Assembly (NCBI GenBank): GCA_030544235.1
Contig: CM060463.1
Location: forward strand, 33,439,920 to 33,503,919
DNA length: 64,000 nucleotides
Direction of reading: 5' to 3'
Source: Lepturacanthus savala
Lineage: Eukaryota; Chordata; Actinopteri; Scombriformes; Trichiuridae
The notes beneath the pieces are model-generated. The model saw only the letters and a list, made by a program, of their open reading frames with translations, was not told the DNA's origin and did not search any database. Made by a program: the position numbers and the translations under genes. Positions 13,252 to 25,739 of this stretch are shown piece by piece (within the stretch, counting starts at the first letter, position 1; each line of letters starts with the position of its first letter).

Positions 13252-15038
13252 ATGAAGAGTCCGGATCCGCTGAAATCGGCCATTTCCATCGGGAATGTGG
13301 ACGACACGTCGCTGGCTCTACCGTCAGACCGGCACCGATCCGGACCGCAGCGCGTCCTGGAGCAAGTGCAAACCATCAAGAGAACCAAGTCCAGACACGC
13401 GAGCTGCAGGAACGGGTCTACTTCTTCTCTATCCCCAACAAGTAAGAGACAGTTCCCCCAAACCAGGATTCAATAATTCTGAAGAGTTTTAGTTGCTTTA
13501 AATGATAATGCTGATGTTTATATATGTCTAGTCGTAAGCAAATATGCAAATGATATCATAAATACTGGCTGCATCCCTGGCCAAAATCTTCCACTCCAAA
13601 GTATATAGAGTCACAGGGCAGAGTTGCAGTTTACCATAAATAAGCAACAAAAAAACGTGTATAAAATCAAAATGTAACATTTTAAAATTAGAATAAACAT
13701 CAACTTTATTCTAAAGTCCAGACATATGGCCAAGGCCAAGTGTTTGATTGTGTTTGATCAATTGATTGATTCAATAGAACAAGGTTACAGTTTTATCAGG
13801 AAACGATCAAACCAGACTTTTCTCTGTTTTTAGGACTTTTATTCACCTCTCAGTAACATATTGTCTCTAAAATCGTTTAATCATAAACCATAGATCATTT
13901 CAGCCACTGCGGAACTGAATAGATAACAACTTTTCCTTAAAGGCAAAAACTCAGTGTCAGTGACCTCAGATAAAAATGTACATATGATAACAGCTGATAA
14001 CCTTAAATATTTCTCTGTAGGCCCTGTGTCCGACAACGTGTTTGCAGAGGCCTTCAAGTCAAGCACATCTAATGGAAGTGTCTTCTTTGGGAATAGCTTT
14101 TCGAAAACTGTGAGTAATTTTGGACATATCTATATTTCTTTAAGACTGACTTTTCTGGTTGTATTATCATGGTGGTGTCATCGTGGATAAACTGTCTGAT
14201 GGAAATGCTAAGTGATGATTTGAATGACAGTTTCCTTTTATCACTATATGATGCATCACTGCACAAATAACAAAAGAGAAACCTATGACAGTTGCCTCCT
14301 AACCTAAAGGTTTACAATAAAAAAAAATCTGGCTTCAAACAAGTCAGGTGCTTAACTTAACATTGTATTGAGTGTTCCTCTTGAGATAAAATGGAAGAAT
14401 ATGGAAGAAATGGATTTTGGCACCAAAAAGACTGCAATGTTGAAAGATATGTACTCAGTTTTACTAAATTGGAAGCTTCAGATTATCTTCAAATAAATAT
14501 TTGAAACATATTTGCATGGAAGGAGCTAACTTCAGATTTTAATAAGTTTCAATCTGTGATGTAGCATGATCAATGGTCGCAGAAACCATTTTGTTAGCTG
14601 TATATCACACTTAAAGTGCACAATGAAGGGATCTCTTAAAGGTATAGTTCACGATTCTGCACTTTTTGTCAAATTCAGCAAATATTTCCTCTCTGCTTGC
14701 AAGCTGATTGTTCTGTACAAATGTTTGTATGTAAATGGAAACAAACAAATTGTCTGGCCTCGAGCCAAGCTGCTGCACACATACTCCAGCCAATCAGCAT
14801 CGGGGGGGAAGGACAGGAGCCTGGGACAACTACTACCATCGATATACATAACTAAGGCTACATTTCTCATTCATGCTGAAGGTAAATGGAGTCAAACATC
14901 TGCACTGGCCATGGGCAGCTCACAACAATGTGTTTTAATGGTGCATGTCCTTTTAAATTACCAAAACTTGCTCTATTTTCAGCTGATTTTCAAATGGTTT
15001 GGTTTGTTATAAACGGCAGAGATGTATAACACTGAAAA

Positions 15039-15118
<80 letters not shown>

Positions 15119-18100
15119 GACAGAGAGAGAGAGAGAGAAAGCATCTTTACATGTATTCTTTACATGTATTCCAGCCATTCCATTCCAGCGTCTGTTGAAT
15201 TCCAACACACACACACACACACCTCATTCTGCTTAAAGAAGTACTGATTAGGTGATCAACACACCAAGAACAATGGTAAAAACTTGAGGAGAGCATGCCA
15301 AGACACATTAAAGCACCAAATATTGATTACTGAACTCCTCTTTAGTGTAAACGTTAGATAGTTGTTTTTTTAAATGAATTAGATCTTGCTTCTTTGCATT
15401 GTTTGAGGTCTAAAAACATTGCATCTTTTTTGTTATTTTGACTATTTTTCACTTTCCGCAAATAAATGCTCTAAATGATAATATTTTTATTTGAAATTTG
15501 GGGGGAATGTTGTCAGTAGTTTGTAGACCAAAAATGTTCCTTTTGCCCAAACACATATCTATAAGTAGTAAAATCAGAAAAAAATCATCATTTTGCAGTA
15601 GTCTCTTATTTTTTTCCTGAGCTGTATAGTCCACACTTTGAAAGTAGCTGGTGTCCAATGTTTGTCCAATCAGTTGCATCCAGGAAGTGCTTTTATAGAT
15701 CTATGTGTTGTAGAAGTGATCCCTGGTGTGTTTGCCATCAAATATCAAAGGGTCTATCTCCAGAATCGTGGACTCCACCTTTTAGTGGCCAGTTTGAACA
15801 GGACCGATTCCAAGAAATGCATGTGTCACCGGTCTTGTTAGACTTGGCACCTGACCCACAAAGTGCATGAGTCACACAGACGCTTTCTTTTCCATGTTCT
15901 TCTCTGCAACCACATGTTAAGGTTCTTAACAGCATGTACTGCAATTTATGAAGTTGCAGATAAAGTTACATCCTTATCCAACAACAATGAACAATAACGA
16001 ATGTTTAACTACAGTGTGTGTTTAGTATGTGCAGGTAAAAGTGTGTTTTTCTTCAACTTCAGGCTTCACACGTGTAAAGGGGAAAAGCTGCATATCACAC
16101 TTGTTACCAACAGTTTAATGCTGTTTCAGTTCATGATGCTAACAACTATACTGGATTATAAGTAATTTTCTTAATGTGTGTTTTCCTTCTGTTCAACAAA
16201 TCTGAATTCTTAGTGCAAGAGTAGACAAATGCAATTCATATATGGGTCAGTGACATAACCTGGCATCAGGTAGTTTAACTCTCTTATAAAGGTTTTTAAA
16301 AAAAATACAAACACGTAAGTTTTTACACTATATGATATTTGATATTTTGATATTTCGTGTCATAAAATCACACAAATCGTAATTTGTGTAATAGAAAATG
16401 ATGGACTTTTAAACAAGAAGAAACCAACATCAACACACAATTTACATTTTTTTTACTTTCTCATTTTGCCAAACATTATTTGTCACTGAACCATATTAAA
16501 TATCTAAACAATGAAATTAATAAGTTTTCATAAGTGAAACATCATGTCATTGATTCAACACCTGTGCCAATCAGCACTTTAACCAGGGGACAGACAGCCA
16601 GGCTTTAAAATCCATCTTGTGAGATTATTGTTGCCAAATCAAACACACAGTCAGAACATGTCATGACAACATCGGAGAAAAATCATCATGTATTATGCAT
16701 GAAGCAGTGGTGATTGATTCTGAGCAGGTATTGGTACTCTCAAATGAGCCTTGTGTTTAAAAAAATCACTTTTCTTTTTCACAAATACTATTCAGAAGCT
16801 TTCAAATTATTTCTTCTTCTCATTGTTTACTGTCCTCCCCCCATAGCAGCTGCTGGGCATTTACATGACCACACCACAGGGCTGCACATTTCTTTCGCAT
16901 TTTGTTCTCTCTTGTTCCCAGCTCCCTGCCTTGTCAGTCACTCTTTTCTTGTGGCTTAATTGCTGGTGAAATAAAAGCCTTTATGACGCAGGATTACTTT
17001 TCATTACAAACACATGTATTCTTCTTCTTTGGCTTTGCAGCTCAGTCGAGAGGCAAACATCAACTGGCAAACGGTCAACAGCTCCAAGGGATCCACGGTG
17101 AAGAGGAACACAAAAGCTTCTTCCCATCAGTATAAGCGGAGTCAACACAAAGGCAGCCACAGCGAGCCTGATCTGGCCTGGCAGCAGCAGCAATCTGTGC
17201 CAAAACGCTCAGCCCCGCCACAGAGGCTGCTTTCTCCCATGGGCACCTATAGGGCAGAGAGGAGTCACAGCCAGTCAGCTCAGCTTCAGCATTTGTACTC
17301 TGTGAACAACACAGGTCAGACCAGAACTAACAACCAGTTTCTGTACAGCCAGGTTGACACATCGTCCAAAACAACTGTGAAGTCTCCAACCACTGCATGT
17401 GCTGGCAAAAGCAAATTTGCCTCAGGGTGAGTGACAGCTTTCTACAGAGCCCTTCTGGTGACATTGGATAAAAAAATAAATAATGCGATATTATCTCGTG
17501 GCCACGAGATAATTAATACATGTCCATGAGATAATTAATATGTGGCTATGAGACAGTTATTTTTTTTTAATTTCCATGGAGTTAGTGTTGGTTGCTGCTG
17601 TAACTCAGTAAACATGGTGCATCAAATTGCTGAGAGGCTAATAAGGGCTGAGAGGGCTAATATTGTGTATATTGCGGGTAAAACATGGCAGTAATCTGAC
17701 TACAATCAACTGATAAATTGCGTAAAAAAAATAAATAAATAAAACATCAAATGAAAAACAAACAGTAGTAAAGTGACAGGAAAGAGAGACTCTGCCTCAC
17801 AGCCTCTCTTCATTCACAACATCATTCAACAGAGACAGATCACCAGGTGACATCATTGTGATAAACAACACACTACACCTGGCTCCTACACATGTAAACT
17901 TTGAGATGATGTAATTTTATTTTAATATAGGAGTCGATTACAATTGAGGGCGACACGGTGGACCAGGGGTTAGCGCTGTTGCCTCACAGCAAGAAGGTCG
18001 CAGGTTCAAGACCTCCTTGGGTCCTGGGTCTGGGACCTTTCTGTGTGGAGTTTGTATGTTCTCCCCATGTCTGTGTGGGTTTTCACCGGGTACTCCGGCT

Positions 18101-21100
18101 TCCTCCTACAGTCCACAAACATGCTGAGGTTAATTGGTGACTCTAAATTGCCCGTAGGTGTGAGTGTGTGAGTGAATGGTGTGTGTGCCCCACAATTGGC
18201 TGGCGACCATCTGGGGTGTATCCCTGCCTCTCGCTGTAACACGCTGGGATTGGCTCCAGCAGACCCCTGCGACCCTAATGAGGAATAAGCAGGTATAGAA
18301 AATGACTGACTGATTACAATTGAAATCGCTGCTCCAGTTCTCAGTGGTAAAGTTGGTTTCCTATTGGATATTGACATTCGCTTTTGACTGAGCTTCAATC
18401 CGATATCATGACAGTTTCAGCTAAACTAGAGTTCAGGTTGAAAGTACGTTCATCATACTTTTCTTGTGACCCCAAGTTTTTTTTCACACTGTAGAATGGT
18501 GCTCATATATTACCTGCAGTCTTTAGTTCGGCTGAAACTGTCATAAGCTCAGTCGAAAGCTAACATCAATATCCAAGCAACAATCAACATTATCTCCATG
18601 GAAATGAAATCAATAACTATCTCATGGCCACGCATTATGTATTTTTTACCCACTGTCACCAGAGGGTCTCCATAGCTTTCTCTTTCTAACATGCCTCATT
18701 TTTTTAATTGCACGAAACTGCTATAATGTTTTGAATAATCAAACAATGGCTACATGATCACAGTGTTTATACTTTGTGTTTTATTTCCTCCCAGGGCAAA
18801 AAGGAACAGTGGAGTTGCTGATATCACCATGAAGGAGGCTGTACAGTATCTGTCCAACAAGGATGAGACTTACAAGCACTGTGGCGCCTCCTACATCCAG
18901 CACAACACTTTCATTGACGACAAGGCCAAAGAAGAGGTGGTTTATCTTGTTTTTCTTATCATATCTTTAGAGTGCTTGTAACCAAACATTCAGTAGTTAA
19001 GTGACAAAGGTGGAGGAGGCCTTCAAAATAAAACTCATTATTTAAAAAACTCATTAAACTGTCATTATCTACTCTAGCTAACTTTAAGTTTACTGAAACT
19101 GAACGTTTTAAAAAAGTTTTAAAAAATGAAAAACACATGCTATGAACATAAGTTTTATATTCTAGATGGATTATAAAATTTATCATTCTTTTGTGGTAAG
19201 ACCATTTGACATTTTGTGTCAAAAAATTACATGAAATCTTAAGTGTCAAAAAAAAGAGATACAAATGGACTTTTAAATAACAAGAAACCAACATGAATTC
19301 AGACCAACATTTAGAGAGACCCAATGAATGCTTCCTTAAATTGTATTTTAATGTTTTGGACTTGATTTTGACAAAGGGCTTCAACAATGTTTTATTTTAT
19401 TAATGCAGAAGGACCAGTACAATTAACAAATTACCAATTAACATGACGAAATCTGTCATTTGGCCTGAGGTAAATTATTGTGTTCCCTGGGTGTGTCCCT
19501 CCTGAAACCGCAGGTGTTAAAGCTCAACGGGATCCTTCCCCTGGTGGGTCTGCTGCGTGACCCCAGCTCACAGGTCAGCCAGACGTCCGCCGCCGCCCTC
19601 CGTAATCTGTGCTTTAAAAACAGCAGCAACAAGGAGGAGATACAGCGCTGTGGAGGCATCGCTGAGGCTGTCGCTCTGCTCAGAGATACAGACTCTGCAG
19701 AGATGCTGAAACAGCTGACAGGTACCTACAAGTTAGCAACAGCACACACATATACATGCACACCAAACACACACACACACAAACACACACTCTCACACAC
19801 ACACACACACACACACACACATAAATAACCATCCAAACAGAGCCCTACTTGTTCATAATCCTGTGTAATACCAGCTGTCAATCACAATGACATTCTTGGC
19901 ATTTATATTATGTTGCAAAAATAATTTACTTTAATTTAATCTAGTGGTGATTCTAGTCTAGTTGCTTTTGTTAAATGTGTAAATAATTAAAATAACACCA
20001 AAAATCGAATAGCGAGACACTCTTGGATAGAAATTTTGGATTAAAAAAAATTTGGATAGAACAGTAAACTTCTGCAAGCTTGACAAAAAAGTAAAATGAA
20101 CACATTCTTTAGAATTTTTGAACAAGCAGTGAAATAATATATTTGATTGATGCCAAACAGCTGAGGGTTTTTTTTTTTCAGGTCTCCTGTGGAACTTGTC
20201 CTCTGTAGACAGCCTGAAGCCAGACCTGCTGAAGACTTCTCTGCCAGTCTTAATGGAGCGTGTCATCCTGCCTTACACATCTGGTCCCATCAGTAACAGC
20301 CAAGATCCTGAGGTCTTCTTTTATGCCACTGGATATTTAAGGTAAGAAGTCAGTAGAAGATTAACCAAAAACCTTTATAAAACAATTAGGAAATTTGAGC
20401 TTGCAATAATTCATTTTTTCTCCTCATCCGGATACACAAGACATGTGATCATGTACATCAATACAAAAGTTTAAATGCTAATTTAAAAATTAAATCTCCT
20501 AACTTAGTTTCTACAAAACGTAGTAGTTCTATTAATACTACTATTAATAGTAGTATTAATATACTACTACTATTACGACATTCAGTCGCAGACTCTTATT
20601 CTTGATATCTTTGAAAATTACAACTTCAAACTTTGAACAGCCCACCCCATATAATCAACAGCTGATTGTCTCAATTGTAGCAGGACATGAAGCAGTGGAC
20701 TTATGCTCAGTGTTCGTCAAATATTTTTTAGTGATTGTCTTTAGTCTACAGGGCAACTTTATGTGATTTTTCTCAGGAAAATGTGACAGTACATACATGC
20801 TGATTTACTGACTCAAAAATAGTTCATCTGTGTGATCCAGCCCATAACTTTTACCAGCATCTTGGAGATTTTCATTAGTAGCGCATATGAAAAATGTGTT
20901 TAAAATCAGATTAAATCTCATTGCCATACACAGGACATGCACACAGTTGACACTTTATTGGGTATGACTTGTTAAAATGAATGGTGTCTAAACAGTCTTG
21001 CAATAAATATAACTATCATGGAGGAGGTTGTTAAAGTTTAGAGCCTTAATAAACTTCCTTATGGGCCTGGCTGCACCTATAAAAATATTTTTCTGTCAGG

Positions 21101-24100
21101 ATTCCTGCTCAAGAACATCAGGCTGCAGTCAGTGTTGTGTCTGATGTTTCTATGTCGGTCTCTAATTTGCTTCAATAAATGAATAACACCAGGTTTCTCA
21201 ACATTGGTGTCCGAACTCCAAGTGTGGTTTATGAGGGATATCAGCATGCTAATAATTATCATATCAGCAAGTCTGCGATATAAAACACTGTACAAGATTA
21301 CTATTGTTGACTTTTAAGGTAAGGTGAAATTAATCACTTACAGGAATTTCCTTCATGCAGCTCTGCTACATGGCCCATCTATAACTGTTTCTAAATAACA
21401 AAGACATAGAGAAAGCCTGACACAGGCCTTTATCGGCTACTACTACTGAAACTAATAATGACAATAATAGTAATATCAACTTTTTACATTGATATCAGGA
21501 TGATTCAAATCTTAATATTACAGCTTTATGTGTGACTGCTTATAATATTGCTGTTTACTCTGTAATGTATCAAAACATTAACAGATTTCTTGTATTTAAT
21601 GTCCACAGAAACCTTAGCAGTGCAAAGCAGAACAACAGACAGGCGATGAGAAAATGTCGAGGTTTGGTCGACTCTTTAGTCAGTTATGTGAAAGACTGTG
21701 TGGACGCAGGCAAACCAGATGATAAGGTAAACTGGATGGTTTCTTTGTACTCTTTGTGTGTGTGTGTGTGTGTGTGTGTGTGGTTAGCTGAGTCATTCTG
21801 TTGAGTCATTCTCTGTTTTCAGCTGTGAAATATTATAGTTATTTATACAGAGTAATGAATCGTGCAATACAAGTAAAATGCATACATTATTCAGTACTAA
21901 TTACTAAATGTTTACATGAGTGATTATAAGTCCTATAAGTTCTTTTGCTTCTTAAAAATAATAGTAATTATTATGTTCTTTATTTCTTTATTTGTGTAAT
22001 TACCATTTTTTTATTTTTAACACAAGTGATATAATTTATTTCTGCATTACAGTTTAACTATTGCCTTGCGTATCTCAACAAAGTTGTTTCTGTTTTCAGT
22101 CTCAAATTCATAATTTCTAACTTTTTCACAGCAGCCATATTGATATGAAATAGTAGTTTAAACACAAGTGATACCATGATATTAATTTAGTATTCATTTA
22201 ATATTAATTAATTTTTCTGTTCTATTCATTGTAGCAGAGCCTTTCCAGTGGCCAACATGCACAATTGCAGTTAACTCCGATAAAAAGTATGTGTGTCTCA
22301 CATATTGTTCTACTTGCTGTAACAGTCTGTAGAAAACTGCGTGTGTGTCCTGCACAACCTGACATTCCAACTGGAGGCCGAGGCTCCAGTTCTGTTCAGC
22401 AGGATCACAGCTTTGGCCAAACCTGTCAACAGGAGCCAGAGTCAGGGTGACACCGGCCCCATTGGCTGCTTCAGTCCACAGAGCAAAACGGCAGAACACG
22501 AGGTGAGAGAAGAAAGATGTACAGGAGAAACAAGTGAACAATGCAGACTAAATACCTAGAAGACAGTAGCTATGAGTACATGTCAGTTTGTCTAGACAGC
22601 GTGTCACCTGTCAGCGGGTGTCTTATCATTAATGAACCAATGTTAAGGCAGTTACGGTAAGAACAAACATTTCAAAGGGACTAATGGTGTGTGTTCTGAA
22701 TCCAGATGGAGTAATCTATATGTTCTGTGTTGAATCCTTGCCATTGTGTCCCTGAGCATCAAACAAATGCTTGAGGATATTAATGATAGGGGTAAAGTTG
22801 CAGCACCTGTTCCTTTTGCAAGTTGACACATTATAATTTTTTCAGATTAATTTTATGTTACTTGCAAACACCCCATAATGTAATCCTGCATTTCATTTGA
22901 AAATGATCAAACGTTTTTATTTAACAGTAAAGATAATTTAAAATTAAAAAAATGTAGCTAATGTTAGTAATCAAATTGTAAAAATTCAGAATGCATTATA
23001 TTAGTCTACATAAGGTGAACCATATAATAAAAGGTGGACATGCTTGAGTGCAGGGCAGGACAATAGATGATAACCTGTATTGCATAGAGGTCAATGGACA
23101 GACATGTGAGGAGGCTCTGTTCCCTTTCTTGTCCAGTGCCATTTTGACTTCCCAGTCGTTGAGGATCCACAGCCTACTGGGGCAGGCTGGTTAATTCACT
23201 CCAAAACTCTGCAAACTTACCTGTCTTTGCTGGGCTCAAGTCAGCAAGATGAAATACAGGAAGCCTGTTGTGGAGCCCTGCAGAACCTCACAGCACAGGA
23301 AGGCATTGTAAGAAAAAATGTCTGTCTTGTCTGTAACCACGGTTTAAATTGTGTTGTTATTACATGGGTCAGTTTTATCTTCACGTTTCCTGAATGTAGG
23401 AGTTGATTATTATTATTATTTATGTATATTCATAGGTCTCCAGTGTAATGAGTCAGATCATTGTGCAGAAACTGAACGGACTGCAGGTTCTCAGTCCCCT
23501 TTTAACATCCAAAAAAGTCAACTTGCAGAGGAACACGGTGGCTTTGGTGAGTCGCCTGACCCAGAACCCCAGCCTGCACACTGCCATAGGTAAGAAGCCG
23601 ATACCAGGTAAAACCTGCAGTACGTTGCCTCATCATACAGTTTTACATTAGATTTTATTTTAAATGAAACACACACCCAGAGGGTTATCATTTTGGAACA
23701 GAAATCAGTAATTATCAATCCTTTGTAGTTCTACAAATGTTTGCTTGTGTTAAACATCCTTTTGATTGTGTTTGACTCAATTCTGGAAGTTCGTAAAGTT
23801 CTCCCGGAGGTGCTGGCCATTCTCAGCGCAGGCACCACGGAGGGGAATGAATCTGACGACACTCTGGCTATGGCCTGCCAGACCGCTAACTGCCTGCTAA
23901 TGAAGGACCCTGAAATGGGCAGACGCTTGTTAAACAGCAACCTCATAAAGTCCCTGAATGCTCTCAGCCAAAACCGGTAAGAGTACATGTGAGCAGAGAG
24001 ATAAGGTGCCTGCATGTATTCGCAAGATCAGATAGAATTGTTTCTGAGATCACTTTTCATGCATGCTTCACTTCCAACGACTGTTCCACCCTTTAGGTAT

Positions 24101-25221
24101 TTCCCCAAATCCAGCAAAGCTGCATCACTGCTTCTCTACAACCTCTGGTCAGACAAAGACACACAGAGCTTCTTGAAAAAGGTAAGTAGAGGCAGAGATC
24201 TGTCAGGTTCTAGGCGTGCTCACAACTCCACGCCTCTCTCAGGTATTTGTAGGAAACAGAGGGAGAAAGGTCAAAGGATTAGGTCTGGGTTCCCAGGTGC
24301 TAATGAATGTATGAATTTCCTGTGTGAGTCGCTGAAATGATACAGCAGAAGAATCCAGTAGCTCAGGTTCAAATTGTGCTCTCACAGAACTTTGTTTGCA
24401 CTTGTGCGATGGAACATTAACACAGAATTGTAGCACTTATCCTTTTCACCTCTAGGTTCATATGGGTTTTCAAGAGTCAGTAAAACTGATTTATAGGTCA
24501 GGGACAAATATTCTTTGTTAAGATGAAAAAGTCAAAAAGTTTTTAAAATACACTTTTATGAAGCATTCATCAGGTCTTTTAGATTGTACGTTTTGTTTTT
24601 ATGTTGGTTTCTTGTTATATAAAAGTCCATTTGTATCATTTTTTTTTTAGCAAAAATCACTATTTTGTTTTGTTTTGTTGATTTTTTTTTGCTTTACACA
24701 AAATGTCAAATGGTGTAACAAGAATGATAAATGTTAAATATATAATCTATTTAGAATATAAAACTTTTTGCTAACATGTTTTTTAAAGCCTTTTTATGGT
24801 TATCGCATTTTTGTCACTGATCCATATATATGTAAATTGTGTGGTAAATTTTATCTTTACCTGTTTCCTGAATTTAAGAGTTTATTATTATTATTATTTA
24901 TTATTATTATATTAATCTATATTCACAGGTCTGTAATGAGTCAGATCATTGTACAAAAAGGATTTTGTGTGATTTTTTTTGCACAAAATGTCAAATGGTG
25001 TAACAAAAAAAGAAAAAGTATAAAACTTGTTGATAGCATGTGTTTTACAAAATTTAAACCAAGTTATGAGTTAAACCAAGTTTTTAGGGTAATACCACAT
25101 CACATGTTTGTCACTGACCCTTATTTTTATTGATTTTGTCCTGCAGCAAGGAATGACCAAGTCCTCTTTTGTGAATGATATCACCACGGCAGCACACAAG
25201 TCGGTTCAAGTCATTGATTAA
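13252..25221 (+). CDS. pkp1: Plakophilin 1 (desmosomal armadillo protein)
   Basis: Links desmosomal cadherins and desmoplakin to keratin filaments at cell junctions. Coding exons: 13252-13441, 14021-14109, 17041-17426, 18795-18936, 19514-19721, 20182-20341, 21609-21726, 22326-22502, 23137-23307, 23436-23589, 23790-23976, 24097-24181, 25147-25221. All junctions are GT/AG with matching phases; the total is 2142 nt, 713 residues (human isoforms 726/747). The N-terminal head (residues 1-230) is rich in Ser, Arg and Gln. Arm repeats run from about residue 232 ('EAVQYLSNKDE') with typical 'LRNLCF', 'GLLWNLSS', 'NCVCVLHNLTF' and 'GALQNLTA' helices, and 'DPEVFFYATGYLR' is a plakophilin signature. ATG 13252 is chosen because 'MKSPDPLKSA' resembles the family start. 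Introns carry several transposon copies. Confidence 0.95.
15040..15222. repeat. Compound microsatellite (TA)n-(GA)n and (CA)n
   Basis: About 44 bp of TA repeats (15040-15083) run directly into interrupted GA repeats (15084-15140). A short CA run lies at 15204-15222. All lie in pkp1 intron 2. Confidence 0.9.
16240..16496. mobile_element. Dispersed MITE family A, copy 2 (both ends present)
   Basis: Begins 'atatgggtcagtgaca' (16240-16255) and ends 'tgtcactgaaccatat' (16481-16496), near-perfect inverted termini of 16 bp with one mismatch. The 257-bp body has no coding sequence. It is the clearest copy of this family in the window and lies in pkp1 intron 2. Confidence 0.7.
17436..18680. mobile_element. 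DNA transposon relic with ~75-bp TIRs, SINE-interrupted
   Basis: The left end (17436-17512: 'gagcccttctggtgaca', 'ataatgcgatattatctc', 'gtggccacgagat') is the inverted match of the right end (18606-18680: 'atctcatggccacgc', 'tgtcaccagagggtctc'). A second inverted pair lies inside, at about 18364-18421 and 18530-18575 ('gactgagctt', 'atgacagtttcagc'). There is no transposase. The left end starts about 9 nt after the donor of pkp1 exon 3. A SINE (17948-18311) has inserted into it, so the transposon is the older of the two. Confidence 0.65.
17948..18311 (+). mobile_element. tRNA-like SINE, full copy with 12-bp TSD
   Basis: Starts 'ggcgacacggtgg' with a tRNA-like head: 'ggttagcgctgttgcctc' resembles an A box and 'gcaggttcaagacc' a B box. 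It ends 'agaaaatgactgactg'. It is flanked by exact copies of 'gattacaattga' at 17936-17947 and 18312-18323, a target-site duplication that proves insertion. Three other copies lie at 33.0, 53.0 and 54.0 kb. Confidence 0.85.
19090..19400. repeat. Dispersed MITE family A, copy 3
   Basis: Shares 'aaaacacatgctatgaac', 'gttttatattct', 'catttgacattttgtgt' and 'aaatggacttttaaataac' with the other family members. Termini are unclear. In pkp1 intron 4. Confidence 0.5.
19740..19822. repeat. (CA)n microsatellite
   Basis: An interrupted CA-rich run immediately after pkp1 exon 5, about 20 nt beyond its splice donor. The purest part is 19796-19820. Confidence 0.9.
20530..20561. repeat. 32-bp perfect palindrome
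   Basis: The sequence is its own reverse complement over 32 bp, centred on 'ctattaatag' with no loop. Related triplet-like 'tactac' runs continue to 20575. It lies in pkp1 intron 6. Confidence 0.85.
21755..21782. repeat. (GT)n microsatellite
   Basis: A pure GT run of about 28 bp, some 28 nt after the donor of pkp1 exon 7. Confidence 0.9.
24440..24830. repeat. Dispersed MITE family A, copy 4
   Basis: Contains 'aggtcagggacaaatat', 'aaaagtccatttgtat', 'aaatgtcaaatggtgtaac', 'tagaatataaaac' and 'ttttgtcactgatccatat'. It abuts the duplicated exon fragment at 24830-24960. In pkp1 intron 12. Confidence 0.55.
24830..24960 (+). pseudogene. Partial duplicate of pkp1 exon 10 and its acceptor
   Basis: This stretch repeats 23342-23472. 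It contains the intron end ('gtttcctgaat', the ATT/TTA run, 'atattcacag') and then the start of the exon, encoding 'SVMSQIIVQK'. It stops abruptly at 24960 and continues into MITE-like sequence, so it has no donor and cannot replace exon 10. It lies in intron 12, two exons downstream of the original. If its acceptor were used it would add a premature frame. Confidence 0.75.
24961..25130. repeat. Dispersed MITE family A, copy 5 (partial)
   Basis: Starts straight after the duplicated exon piece with 'gcacaaaatgtcaaatggtg', then 'cttgttgatagcatg', and ends near 'tttgtcactgaccc'. It is in the same orientation as copy 4. Confidence 0.55.
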
Positions 25222-25701
25222 CAGGACAGCTGAAAAAGACTCAGTCATTAAAAAAAATGGTAGTCATTTACCGAAGTAACATTTCTCAAAGACTTACTGA
25301 GTGTTTACGTATCTTTATGTAATCCATCAATCAAAATGTAATTGCAGAGCCCTGTATTTTTCTGTAAGGCTACTTTCCTTTTTTTTTTTTTTAATGCAAA
25401 TTGCATGTGTTTGCATTCTGAAATCTATCAACAACAGTTGGCTCTATCTGATAATATTACAATTAGGGCTATGCTTTTATACGTTAAAATTGCTTATTTT
25501 TATATCTGGTTTGTGCAACAATGTAATTAGGTAAAATTAATTTAGATACAAAATATTTCTAAGGTTACTATAAAACAGTGACATTATCTTACGCAGATGT
25601 GTGTTTAAATTTTGCAAAGGCAACTTATATTGGTGGTGAATCCATTATTTTATATATGTTTGCTCTCATAGTGATGTATTTGTATTGTCCCAAAGATTGT
25701 C

Positions 25702-25707
25702 AATAAA
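25702..25707 (+). terminator. Polyadenylation signal of pkp1
   Basis: AATAAA about 480 nt after the pkp1 stop codon, the first good canonical signal downstream. Confidence 0.6.
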
Positions 25708-25739
25708 ACTGACAGAAATCAACTATTTGAGTTGTAAAG

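Noticed and set aside
13059..13445. 128-residue frame over the pkp1 promoter and exon 1
   Set aside because: A shadow of the GT-rich promoter and exon 1 in another frame; the frame starting at 13252 matches plakophilin.
14566..15012. 148-residue open frame in pkp1 intron 2
   Set aside because: Lies between real pkp1 exons, with no domain and AT-rich composition; pkp1 is in frame without it.
17948..18020. tRNA gene at the head of the SINE
   Set aside because: A/B box-like motifs are present, but no cloverleaf could be traced, and the same head recurs in SINE copies with target duplications.
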